A stretch of DNA of 5,463 nucleotides from Psychrobacter sp. (GTDB taxonomy: Bacteria; Pseudomonadota; Gammaproteobacteria; Pseudomonadales; Moraxellaceae), in assembly GCA_012270355.1 (NCBI GenBank), contig JAAXIL010000138.1, positions 1-5,463 of the forward strand. The letters run 5' to 3'. The notes beneath the pieces are model-generated. The model did no database searches and was not told the origin of the DNA. It worked only from the letters and a program-made list of their open reading frames with translations. A program made the position numbers and the translations under genes. Below are positions 1-5,463 of the stretch, piece after piece. Position 1 is the stretch's first letter. Every line of letters begins with the position of its first letter.

Positions 1-384
1 TATCTCCATCCTTTCTGCATCCCTTACATTTTGCACCATTACTTGTTTTGCTATTTGATCAGCAATTCTTCCAAACTCAACATTTTCAATCTTTTCTTTG
101 ACTAAATCTCCAATAGAAAGGTTTTTTTCCTCTGCATCATCACTATCTATAAGAATATGCATTTCAGGAGTTTCATAGTCATCAACTTCGACTACCTCCC
201 AACATCTGAAAGTTTCATAATCTCCTGTCTGATGATCTATATCCACGCGAATATCTACCTCATCAGCATATTTTTTCTTAGCAGCACTAGCTAAAGCAAA
301 TTCAATTGCTTCAAAAATAGTATCTTTTGGTAATGCTTTCTCGTTAGAGACTGATTCTGCAACCATTAATATTTCATTATTCAT
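1..384 (-). CDS. nusA: Transcription termination/antitermination factor NusA, N-terminal part (C-terminus beyond left edge)
   Basis: NusA binds RNA polymerase and modulates pausing, intrinsic termination, Rho action and antitermination. The 128 codons present begin MNNEILMVAESVSNEKALPK, the usual gammaproteobacterial NusA opening. They continue through the polymerase-binding N-terminal domain, with the conserved stretch AKKKYADEVDIRVDID near residues 37-52 and IADQIAKQVMVQNVRDAER near 107-125. The S1 and KH RNA-binding domains expected next lie outside the window. The start is the ATG at 384-382. A GAGG Shine-Dalgarno sequence at 394-391, six bases upstream, lies inside the end of rimP. The gene overlaps rimP by 8 bp (377-384), so translational coupling is likely. 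GC is about 35%, lower than tpiA, secG and pilB. The frame is intact throughout. The identification is secure from sequence character and from its position after rimP. Confidence 0.95.
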   Translation of the reverse strand, partial: MNNEILMVAESVSNEKALPKDTIFEAIEFALASAAKKKYADEVDIRVDIDHQTGDYETFRCWEVVEVDDYETPEMHILIDSDDAEEKNLSIGDLVKEKIENVEFGRIADQIAKQVMVQNVRDAERMEI

Positions 385-841
385 TTGATACCTCGAAAAT
401 TGGTTCAAGTCTTGCGACTATAACTTTGTCAAAATTAATAAAGAATTCATTTTCATCCTTCAAAAAAATACCTTCCCCATTGGTATTAAGCAATAAAGCA
501 ATTTTGGTTACTTTTTTGTTTCCGTCATAAAATTTAACTTTAATCTCATGCCCAATAAATTCATGAAATTGCTCTAATTTAAAGAATTTTCTATCCAGTC
601 CTGGTGAAGATACTTCTAAAGTATAATCAAATGAGACAAGCTCTATATTGGTGAGTAATTCATTCACTTGATTGCTAACTTTCTGGCAGTCATCTATGTC
701 AACGCCGTTTTTTTTATCTATAAAAATCCTTATTAATTTTGATCTTGAATTCCCTGATAATTCAATCCCCCACAGAGAAAGGCCAAAAGATTCAATGTCT
801 TTTGTAATGTTTGTTTCTAACTTTTCTATCGTACTTGTCAT
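377..841 (-). CDS. rimP: Ribosome maturation factor RimP (154 aa)
   Basis: RimP is a cytoplasmic factor that assists late maturation of the 30S ribosomal subunit. The protein has the normal family length of about 150 residues. It carries the hallmark segments LWGIEL (23-28), LIRIFIDKKNGVDIDDCQ (36-53) and YTLEVSSPGLDR (73-84) of the N-terminal domain, followed by a small beta-rich C-terminal domain containing FDKVIVARLEP (137-147). The chosen start is ATG at 841-839. The frame stays open upstream to 970, but that extension would only translate the tRNA-fMet gene and is not coding. No clear Shine-Dalgarno sequence precedes the start, and the leader contains a hairpin immediately upstream, so initiation may be weak or controlled. 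GC is about 30%, markedly below the genes on the other side of the tRNAs. The gene lies between tRNA-fMet and nusA, as in the E. coli metY operon. Confidence 0.95.
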   Translation of the reverse strand: MTSTIEKLETNITKDIESFGLSLWGIELSGNSRSKLIRIFIDKKNGVDIDDCQKVSNQVNELLTNIELVSFDYTLEVSSPGLDRKFFKLEQFHEFIGHEIKVKFYDGNKKVTKIALLLNTNGEGIFLKDENEFFINFDKVIVARLEPIFEVSNE

Positions 842-850
842 AACCACATA

Positions 851-873
851 TAAAAGAAGCCCATAAAGGGCCC
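851..873 (-). terminator. Weak terminator or attenuator hairpin between tRNA-fMet and rimP
   Basis: On the minus strand, seven bases after the encoded CCA end, GCCC (871-868) pairs with GGGC (862-859) across a five-base loop. The pair G872/U858 can extend the stem by a wobble. The U-rich stretch UUCUUUUA follows. This resembles a short intrinsic terminator. Since no other promoter is evident before rimP, it probably allows read-through and sets the ratio of tRNA to rimP-nusA mRNA. The stem is short, so the function is inferred. Confidence 0.4.
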
Positions 874-879
874 AAAAAA

Positions 880-956
<77 letters not shown>

Positions 957-962
957 ACAATC

Positions 963-999
963 AGTGACAACCAATAAGAATAAATAAATTGTTGTCACT
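963..999 (-). repeat. Perfect 9-bp inverted repeat just 5' of tRNA-fMet
   Basis: AGTGACAAC (963-971) and GTTGTCACT (991-999) are perfect reverse complements separated by 19 A/T-rich bases. In the transcript from the promoter at 1085-1057, the repeat would form a hairpin ending six bases before the mature 5' end of the initiator tRNA. It could help 5' processing of the precursor, or be a protein binding site. The pairing is seen directly; any function is inferred. Confidence 0.5.
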
Positions 1000-1056
1000 A
1001 GCGTTAGCATGTAAAGTTAATATTAACTATTCACGCCTTTCAATCTAAGGAAGCGA

Positions 1057-1085
1057 ATTATATAGAGGCTTCCTAATTTTGTCAA
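1057..1085 (-). promoter_or_regulatory. Consensus sigma-70 promoter for tRNA-fMet-rimP-nusA
   Basis: The minus strand has TTGACA (1085-1080), a spacer of exactly 17 bases and TATAAT (1062-1057). All twelve hexamer positions match the sigma-70 consensus at the optimal spacing, as expected for a highly expressed stable RNA gene. Transcription should start near 1050, giving a leader of roughly 93 nt before the tRNA. The spacing, orientation and position support it as the main promoter of the tRNA-rimP-nusA unit. Confidence 0.9.
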
Positions 1086-1130
1086 CCCTAATACAACATA
1101 TTGGGTTCATAACAAATAAGTAATTACATC

Positions 1131-1147
1131 AAAGAGGCTAAAAGCCT
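1131..1147 (-). terminator. Possible weak terminator after tRNA-Leu
   Basis: On the minus strand AGGCT (1147-1143) and AGCCT (1139-1135) form a five-pair stem with a three-base loop, followed by the short run TCTTT. It lies 24 bases downstream of the tRNA-Leu CCA end and upstream of the next promoter, the right place for an end of transcript. The stem and U-run are both short, so termination would be partial at best. Confidence 0.35.
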
Positions 1148-1170
1148 TGTGACTACTTAAGTCAAGTGTA

Positions 1171-1255
1171 TGGTGCGATTGGAGGGACTTGAACCCTCAC
1201 GGCTTACGCCACTACCCCCTCAAGATAGCGTGTCTACCAATTCCACCACAATCGC
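1171..1255 (-). tRNA. tRNA-Leu (anticodon GAG), CCA encoded
   Basis: This is an 85-nt class II tRNA with a long variable arm. The acceptor stem pairs GCGAUUG with CAAUCGC, followed by A73 and an encoded CCA ending at 1171. The D arm has the usual GGUGGAAUUGGUAGACAC form. The anticodon stem is CUAUC/GGUAG with one U-G wobble, and the anticodon GAG is at 1221-1219, reading CUC/CUU leucine codons. The T arm loop is UUCAAGU. The sequence closely resembles E. coli leuU, and A73 with the long variable arm fits leucine identity. It lies between secG and the tRNA-fMet unit on the same strand, with its own likely promoter upstream. Confidence 0.97.
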
Positions 1256-1303
1256 AATGCCTGATATCACTTAAAAAACAGCGACCATCAATTAAGACCG
1301 GGC

Positions 1304-1332
1304 ATTTTACGCATAAATTAGGTGATATGCAA
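1304..1332 (-). promoter_or_regulatory. Likely sigma-70 promoter of tRNA-Leu
   Basis: The minus strand shows TTGCAT (1332-1327, 3 of 6 consensus bases), a 17-base spacer and TAAAAT (1309-1304, 5 of 6). The G/C-rich segment GCCCGG follows at once. Such a G/C-rich discriminator is typical of stable RNA promoters under stringent control. Transcription would start near 1297, about 42 bases before the tRNA. The weak -35 lowers certainty; read-through from tpiA-secG is an additional possible source. Confidence 0.6.
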
Positions 1333-1373
1333 CCAAAAAACCCTTTATCTTAAGAACTTATCACATTAAATAG

Positions 1374-1688
1374 CTATTCAACGGGAGCAACTGGTTCAAT
1401 CGGGGCAGGTGTGGTTTCACTCACCGCAGGCACATCTAAGCGATATTGGTCTTCGGATTGCTGACGGGCATGAACGGCAAGAGCTAGACTGCTGCAAAAG
1501 AAGATTGCTGCCATGACCGCTGTTGAACGGGTCAAAAAATTGGCTGAGCCTGCGGCACCAAAGACAGTGGCTGCTCCACCCGCACCAAATGAGGCTCCTG
1601 CATCCGCCCCTTTACCATGTTGAATAAGGATAAGCCCCGTCATGGCGATGGCGACAATGATATGAATGGCTAAAATGACCGTAAACAT
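1374..1688 (-). CDS. secG: Protein-export membrane protein SecG (104 aa)
   Basis: SecG is the small accessory subunit of the SecYEG channel and stimulates SecA-driven protein export across the inner membrane. The sequence has two hydrophobic helices (about residues 3-22 and 57-74). Between them is the family signature: GKGADAGASFG (25-35) and GSANFLTRSTA (47-57). A tail rich in proline, alanine and acidic residues follows (77-104). Length matches the E. coli protein of about 110 residues. The ATG at 1688 starts the first helix directly, so it is the natural start, although no strong Shine-Dalgarno sequence precedes it. It lies 41 bp after tpiA with no promoter or terminator seen between, so the two are probably cotranscribed. 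The tpiA-secG-tRNA-Leu order is common in gammaproteobacteria such as Acinetobacter, from general knowledge. Confidence 0.95.
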   Translation of the reverse strand: MFTVILAIHIIVAIAMTGLILIQHGKGADAGASFGAGGAATVFGAAGSANFLTRSTAVMAAIFFCSSLALAVHARQQSEDQYRLDVPAVSETTPAPIEPVAPVE

Positions 1689-1729
1689 AGGGGTTTTACC
1701 AAAAAATATACTTAAAAATTGAAAAATTA

Positions 1730-2512
1730 TTACTCTACAAAGCTTTGAGCAATCGCTAGAAAGCTATCTGCATCCAGTGCCGCCCCGCCAACCAATACCC
1801 CGTTTACCGATGGCAAGCTGGAAAAAGCTTTGGCGTTATCTGGCTTGACGCTACCACCGTAAATAATGGGCACATCTTGTAACTTTGCATCCATATTAGC
1901 CAATTGTTGACGAATAAACTTATGAACGCTATCAACGTCGCTTGTTGACGGTACTCGACCTGTGCCGATTGCCCACACTGGTTCATAGGCAATAATAAGC
2001 TTAATATCAGAAGACGTTTGCTCGAAAACCGAATAAATAACTTGTAATTGTTCGGCTAATACCTTTTCGGTAATCTCCGCTTGATAATCCGCTTCAGACT
2101 CTCCAATACAAAATATCACGCCCAACTCTTTCGCTTGAGCATTTCGAATCTTTTGTAGTAACAAGTCGTTATCTTCATCGAAATACTGGCGACGCTCCGA
2201 ATGCCCAACAATTACCCAATCCACGTCCATATCCACTAACTGGTTGGCAGAGACTTCACCGGTATATGCTCCTATATCTGCACTCATCGCACTGACATCT
2301 TGGCTGGCAAGCAAAATGGCAGGCTCTGTGTCTTCTTGATGCGACAATTCGGACTGCACCGCACTCAAGTGCACAAAACTTGGGGCAACCATTAATTGCA
2401 CATCATCTAATTTCGCTTGATACACATTTTGAACGAGTTGTTGAGCCAACGTTTTGACTTCCAGCAAAGAGGTAGGATTAAGCTTCCAGTTACCGATTAC
2501 CCAAGCAGTCAT
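1730..2512 (-). CDS. tpiA: Triosephosphate isomerase (260 aa)
   Basis: The enzyme interconverts dihydroxyacetone phosphate and glyceraldehyde 3-phosphate in glycolysis and gluconeogenesis, and acts in the cytoplasm as a TIM-barrel dimer. Its catalytic set is complete: GNWKLN with N8 and K10, the electrophile H104 in IVGHSERRQYF (101-111), and the base E177 in YEPVWAIGTG (176-185). The phosphate-binding elements YGGSVKP (218-224) and VLVGGAALD (239-247) are present too. The flexible loop 6 hinge reads GTGR where many bacterial enzymes have GTGK, a conservative change. Length is normal at about 250-260 residues. The start at 2512 puts the GNWK motif at its usual place near the N-terminus. The Shine-Dalgarno sequence is weak (GGAC about ten bases upstream). 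The gene is divergent from pilB and leads a probable tpiA-secG unit. Confidence 0.97.
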   Translation of the reverse strand: MTAWVIGNWKLNPTSLLEVKTLAQQLVQNVYQAKLDDVQLMVAPSFVHLSAVQSELSHQEDTEPAILLASQDVSAMSADIGAYTGEVSANQLVDMDVDWVIVGHSERRQYFDEDNDLLLQKIRNAQAKELGVIFCIGESEADYQAEITEKVLAEQLQVIYSVFEQTSSDIKLIIAYEPVWAIGTGRVPSTSDVDSVHKFIRQQLANMDAKLQDVPIIYGGSVKPDNAKAFSSLPSVNGVLVGGAALDADSFLAIAQSFVE

Positions 2513-2565
2513 AATATTTTGTCCAACGATGGCGTAAATGACAATTTGATTTAATAAAGTGTCGA

Positions 2566-2574
2566 ATTATAACA
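2566..2574 (-). promoter_or_regulatory. Extended -10 promoter of tpiA
   Basis: The minus strand carries TGTTATAAT: the TG of an extended -10 (2574-2573) followed by a perfect TATAAT (2571-2566). No good -35 hexamer is seen at 16-18 bases upstream, which extended -10 promoters tolerate. Transcription would start near 2559, leaving a leader of about 47 bases before the tpiA ATG at 2512. Confidence 0.6.
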
Positions 2575-2743
2575 TAGTTGTTTTATCTTTGACGCTACCG
2601 TTCGTCTTTACCAATCAAATCTCTTACTTTATATATCAGAGTACAACTTGCCTATAAAAAAACGCACCTTACCCAATTGTTTACTTTGTTAGCTTGTGTA
2701 AATGCCCATTTTACGCTTAAATAGCATCAGAAAACTATTTTTT

Positions 2744-2787
2744 CAAGATTGTACCGCCTAGCTTTCAGTTGAACGGACTACATCTTG
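2744..2787 (+). repeat. Imperfect inverted repeat in the pilB upstream region
   Basis: CAAGAT (2744-2749) pairs with ATCTTG (2782-2787). After a one-base bulge, GTA (2751-2753) pairs with TAC (2779-2781). After a two-base bulge on the right arm, CCG (2754-2756) pairs with CGG (2774-2776), leaving a 17-base loop. It ends 45 bases before the pilB start, so it could be a leader RNA hairpin or a binding site. Pairing is visible; function is unknown. Confidence 0.35.
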
Positions 2788-2832
2788 ATAATCGATAACT
2801 TTTGTAGTTGATAAAATGACTAGGATGACAAT

Positions 2833-4545
2833 ATGTCTGCACCCATAAGCTTTGGTGGTATTGCCCAACGTTTGGTACAAGATGGCTTGGTGAGCGATGA
2901 AGTCATCGAAAAATCGTTAGCTGAAGCCCAACAAAGCCAAATGAGCTTGGTGTCTTATCTGGTGCAAAACAAACTCGCCCCTGCCGACAAAGTGGCATGG
3001 CTGGTTGCCAAAGAGTTTGGCGACCCTCTATTTGATTTAGATACGCTCAATTTAGACGTGTTACCCAAAGATTTGGTGGATGAAAAGCTGGTTCGCAAAT
3101 ATAATGTATTGCCGATTTATAAGCGAGGTGGACGTTTATTTGTTGCCATGAGCGATCCGACCCGTCTCGATGCCATTGATGCCCTCCAGTTTAATTCTCG
3201 CCTTACCGTTCAAACCGTTGTTGTCGAAGAAACCAAGCTGGCAAAAGCCATCGAAAATGCGTTTGCGGACTCCATGGATACGTTTAGTAACATGAGTGAT
3301 GGCGACTTAGCGGTAGATTTTGAAAACCCTGAAGAGAAGGGAAATGACGGAGCAACTACGCTTGATGATGGTGTTGATGAAGCTCCGGTGGTCAAGTTTG
3401 TAAATAAAATGTTGGTGGATGCCATTCGTATGGGGGCATCAGATTTGCATTTTGAACCTTATGAGAAGTCTTATCGTGTCCGATTTCGTGTGGATGGCGT
3501 GATGCAAAAAATGTCCAGCCCACCAGTGCAATTGGCAAGCAAAATAGCCGCTCGCCTTAAAGTGATGTCACAAATGGATATCTCTGAGCGGCGTGTACCT
3601 CAAGATGGGCGAATTAAGTTGAAGCTTTCAAAGAATAAAGCCATCGATTTTCGGGTAAACTCCCTACCCACTCTGTTTGGGGAAAAAATTGTATTACGTA
3701 TTCTTGACCCTTCTTCAGCCATGCTTGGGATCGATGCTTTGGGTTACGAGCCCGATCAAAAGGAGTTGTTTTTAGAAGCACTACATAAACCGCAAGGCAT
3801 GATGCTCATTACAGGTCCTACAGGTTCAGGTAAAACGGTATCGCTATATACAGGTTTGAATATTTTAAATACTGTTGAAACCAACATATCAACCGCCGAA
3901 GACCCCGTTGAAATCAACCTCGAGGGCATCAATCAGGTGAATGTAAACCCAAAAGTTGGTTTAACCTTTGCCAGTGCTCTAAAATCATTTTTACGACAAG
4001 ATCCAGACATTGTTATGGTCGGTGAGATTCGAGATTTGGAAACTGCTGAAATCGCCATCAAAGCTGCCCAAACGGGACATATGGTATTGTCAACTTTGCA
4101 CACCAACTCGGCTCCTGAGACCTTAACCCGTTTACGCAATATGGGCGTGGCATCATTTAATATTGCCACATCGATTAACTTAGTCGTCGCTCAGCGTCTT
4201 GCTCGAAGGCTTTGTAAAAACTGTAAAAAACCGACGAATGTACCTAAGCAAAGTTTACTTGAAATGGGCTTTACTGACGAAGATTTAAACAATCCTGATA
4301 ATGTGATTTATGAACCTGTGGGCTGCTCTGAGTGCCGAGAAGGCTATAAGGGACGGGTGGGTGTTTACGAAGTCATGAAAATTAACGATGACATCTCTCG
4401 TATCATCATGGAAGATGGCAACGCCATTGAAATTAAGGATGCGGCATTAAAAACTGGGTTCCGGGACTTGCGTCGTTCAGGAATTATGAAGGTGTTACAG
4501 GGCGTAACGAGTGTGGCTGAGATGTATCGGGTAACTTCTGATTAG
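2833..4545 (+). CDS. pilB: Type IV pilus assembly (extension) ATPase PilB (570 aa)
   Basis: PilB is the hexameric cytoplasmic GspE/PilB-family ATPase that powers pilin polymerisation during pilus extension, supporting twitching, adhesion and DNA uptake. An N-terminal MshEN/T2SSE_N-type domain covers roughly residues 1-145, joined by an acidic linker (about 155-183) to the ATPase core. The core shows arginines R215, R217 and R219 in the YRVRFRVDG segment, Walker A GPTGSGKT (328-335), the Asp box around AEDPVE (355-360), Walker B DIVMVGEIRD (392-401, E398) and the His box TGHMVLSTLHTN (414-425). A zinc-type tetracysteine, C461/C464 and C498/C501, is intact. It is an extension ATPase rather than PilT, which is shorter and lacks the N-domain and cysteines. 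Length matches family members of about 566-570 residues. AGGA at 2822-2825, seven bases before ATG, supports the start. It probably forms an operon with pilC. Confidence 0.96.
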   Translation: MSAPISFGGIAQRLVQDGLVSDEVIEKSLAEAQQSQMSLVSYLVQNKLAPADKVAWLVAKEFGDPLFDLDTLNLDVLPKDLVDEKLVRKYNVLPIYKRGGRLFVAMSDPTRLDAIDALQFNSRLTVQTVVVEETKLAKAIENAFADSMDTFSNMSDGDLAVDFENPEEKGNDGATTLDDGVDEAPVVKFVNKMLVDAIRMGASDLHFEPYEKSYRVRFRVDGVMQKMSSPPVQLASKIAARLKVMSQMDISERRVPQDGRIKLKLSKNKAIDFRVNSLPTLFGEKIVLRILDPSSAMLGIDALGYEPDQKELFLEALHKPQGMMLITGPTGSGKTVSLYTGLNILNTVETNISTAEDPVEINLEGINQVNVNPKVGLTFASALKSFLRQDPDIVMVGEIRDLETAEIAIKAAQTGHMVLSTLHTNSAPETLTRLRNMGVASFNIATSINLVVAQRLARRLCKNCKKPTNVPKQSLLEMGFTDEDLNNPDNVIYEPVGCSECREGYKGRVGVYEVMKINDDISRIIMEDGNAIEIKDAALKTGFRDLRRSGIMKVLQGVTSVAEMYRVTSD

Positions 4546-4619
4546 ACTTTAGGGTATAACGATTTATAAAACATCTTATAAACAGCTGTTATTTGTTGAA
4601 AATTTTTAAGGATTGAACC

Positions 4620-5463
4620 ATGGCAAAAGTTGCAACCGATATGCTGCTCGACTATGTCTATGATGGCACCAATCGTCGTGGGCAAAAAGTCAAAGGTGAA
4701 TTGACCAGTAAAAGCTTGGACTTGGCAAGGGCTCAGCTACGCAAACAGGGCATTACGGTCAGTAATATTAAGAAAAAACCCAAGCCCATCTTTCAAACCA
4801 AAAAGAAAATCAAAGCCATTGATATTGCTATTTTCGTGCGGCAATTGGCTACTATGATGAAAGCGGGTGTGCCACTGACTCAATCGTTTGAAATTGTTGC
4901 CGACTCACTCGACAACCCAACGATGAAAGATTTGGTGTTAAAAATTAAAGCAGAGGTAGAATCAGGCAGTACCTTTGCTTCTGCCCTACGCAAACATCCT
5001 CGTTATTTCGATGACCTATTTTGCTCACTTGTCGAATCAGGTGAACAATCGGGTGCACTCGAGACCATGCTAGAGCGGGTGGCTACCTACAAAGAAAAAA
5101 GCGAACTGCTTAAAGCTATAATTAAAAAAGCTCTTAAATATGCCATTGCGGTGATTGTGGTTGCCATTATTGTGACCATTATTCTGCTAGTAAAAGTGGT
5201 ACCTGTCTTTGCAGAGTTATTTTCTTCTTTTGGTGCCGACTTGCCTGCATTTACACAGCTGGTTGTGAATATGTCAGAATGGATGAAGAAATGGTGGTTT
5301 GTACTGATTGCAGGTATTGGTTTAGCTATTATTGCATTTAGTGAGGCAAAAAAACGCAGTAAAAAGTTTCGGGATTTTCTTGATCGCTTGACACTTAAGT
5401 TGCCAATTTTCGGTAATATTGCCTATCAAGCCGTCATTGCTCGTTTTGCACGTACTTTGTCGA
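4620..5463 (+). CDS. pilC: Type IV pilus inner-membrane platform protein PilC, N-terminal 281 codons (cut by right edge)
   Basis: PilC is the polytopic inner-membrane core of the pilus machine; it sits above PilB and couples ATPase motion to pilin insertion. The frame opens with MAKVATDMLLDYVYDGTNRR and is uninterrupted to the window end, about 281 of an expected 400-410 residues. The first T2SSF domain spans about 71-195 and contains IFVRQLATMMKAGVPLTQSF (71-90) and the segment SLVESGEQSGALETMLERVA (136-155). Hydrophobic segments lie at about 174-196 and 223-241. The window stops in FARTLS (276-281), the start of the second T2SSF repeat, which echoes FVRQLA. AAGGA at 4608-4612, seven bases before the ATG, supports the start. 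The gap from pilB is 74 bp without an evident terminator, so cotranscription is likely; pilD often follows in such clusters. Confidence 0.95.
   Translation, partial: MAKVATDMLLDYVYDGTNRRGQKVKGELTSKSLDLARAQLRKQGITVSNIKKKPKPIFQTKKKIKAIDIAIFVRQLATMMKAGVPLTQSFEIVADSLDNPTMKDLVLKIKAEVESGSTFASALRKHPRYFDDLFCSLVESGEQSGALETMLERVATYKEKSELLKAIIKKALKYAIAVIVVAIIVTIILLVKVVPVFAELFSSFGADLPAFTQLVVNMSEWMKKWWFVLIAGIGLAIIAFSEAKKRSKKFRDFLDRLTLKLPIFGNIAYQAVIARFARTLS

Larger units (their letters stand above)
2513..2832. other. Divergent tpiA/pilB intergenic region, 320 bp
   Basis: No credible gene is seen here on either strand. It is A/T-rich and holds the extended -10 promoter of tpiA (2574-2566). A near-palindrome, GTGTAAATG (2696-2704) facing CATTTTACGC (2707-2716), lies in the middle. 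An imperfect inverted repeat spans 2744-2787 upstream of pilB. The pilB promoter is not clear; the best plus-strand candidate is TTGTGT (2694-2699), 17 bases, TTAAAT (2717-2722), which is only a moderate match. The direct repeat TTGATAA occurs at 2785-2791 and 2808-2814. No sigma-54 type site (GG-N10-GC) was recognised ahead of pilB. Confidence 0.6.

Noticed and set aside
672..866. Plus-strand open frame of 64 codons opposite rimP
   Set aside because: It is antisense to a well-supported rimP frame, has no ribosome binding site and no recognisable protein character.
1335..1360. T-run (TTTTTT on the minus strand) after secG as a terminator
   Set aside because: No stable stem precedes it; the only palindrome nearby is TCTTAAGA without a loop.
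1804..1992. Alternative-frame open reading stretch inside tpiA
   Set aside because: It overlaps the catalytic part of TpiA in another frame and shows no family features.
2690..2832. Cyclic-di-GMP riboswitch ahead of pilB
   Set aside because: The region is too short and lacks the conserved core of the known classes.
3210..4169. Minus-strand open frames (3210-3425 and 3933-4169) opposite pilB
   Set aside because: Both are antisense to conserved PilB domains, have low-complexity or uncharacteristic translations, and have no supporting signals.
4546..4619. Palindrome AACAGCTGTT (4581-4590) and repeated TTATAA in the pilB-pilC gap
   Set aside because: The elements are short and A/T-rich, with no U-tract for a terminator and no clear promoter; likely chance.

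Overview
The window reads as chromosomal core DNA of a gammaproteobacterium, most likely from the family Moraxellaceae (Psychrobacter/Moraxella/Acinetobacter type). The reasons are the gene order nusA-rimP-tRNA-fMet-tRNA-Leu-secG-tpiA beside a divergent pilB-pilC pair, and the character of PilB and PilC. The family call rests on remembered synteny and protein character; no database search was possible.

Minus strand, reading leftward from about 2571: an extended -10 promoter drives tpiA (triosephosphate isomerase), followed 41 bp later by secG (Sec translocon subunit). Then come tRNA-Leu(GAG) with its own likely promoter, a fully consensus sigma-70 promoter (TTGACA, 17 bp, TATAAT), the initiator tRNA-fMet, a short terminator-like hairpin, rimP (ribosome maturation) and the first 128 codons of nusA (transcription elongation factor), which runs off the left edge. 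This is the metY-rimP-nusA arrangement also known in E. coli. It couples initiator tRNA, 30S maturation and transcription elongation in one transcription unit.

Plus strand, rightward from 2833: pilB (type IV pilus extension ATPase, complete) and pilC (inner-membrane platform protein, first 281 codons, cut by the right edge), 74 bp apart with good ribosome binding sites. The 320 bp between tpiA and pilB carries the tpiA promoter and a potentially structured pilB leader.

No mobile element, CRISPR array or clearly novel system was found. The most notable signals are: a sharp drop in GC (about 30% in rimP and 35% in nusA, by hand count, against about 43% in tpiA and higher in secG) with the border near the initiator tRNA; a U1-U72 mismatch in that tRNA in place of C1-A72; inverted repeats in the tRNA-fMet leader; and a repeated CATTTTACGC-type motif in two intergenic regions.
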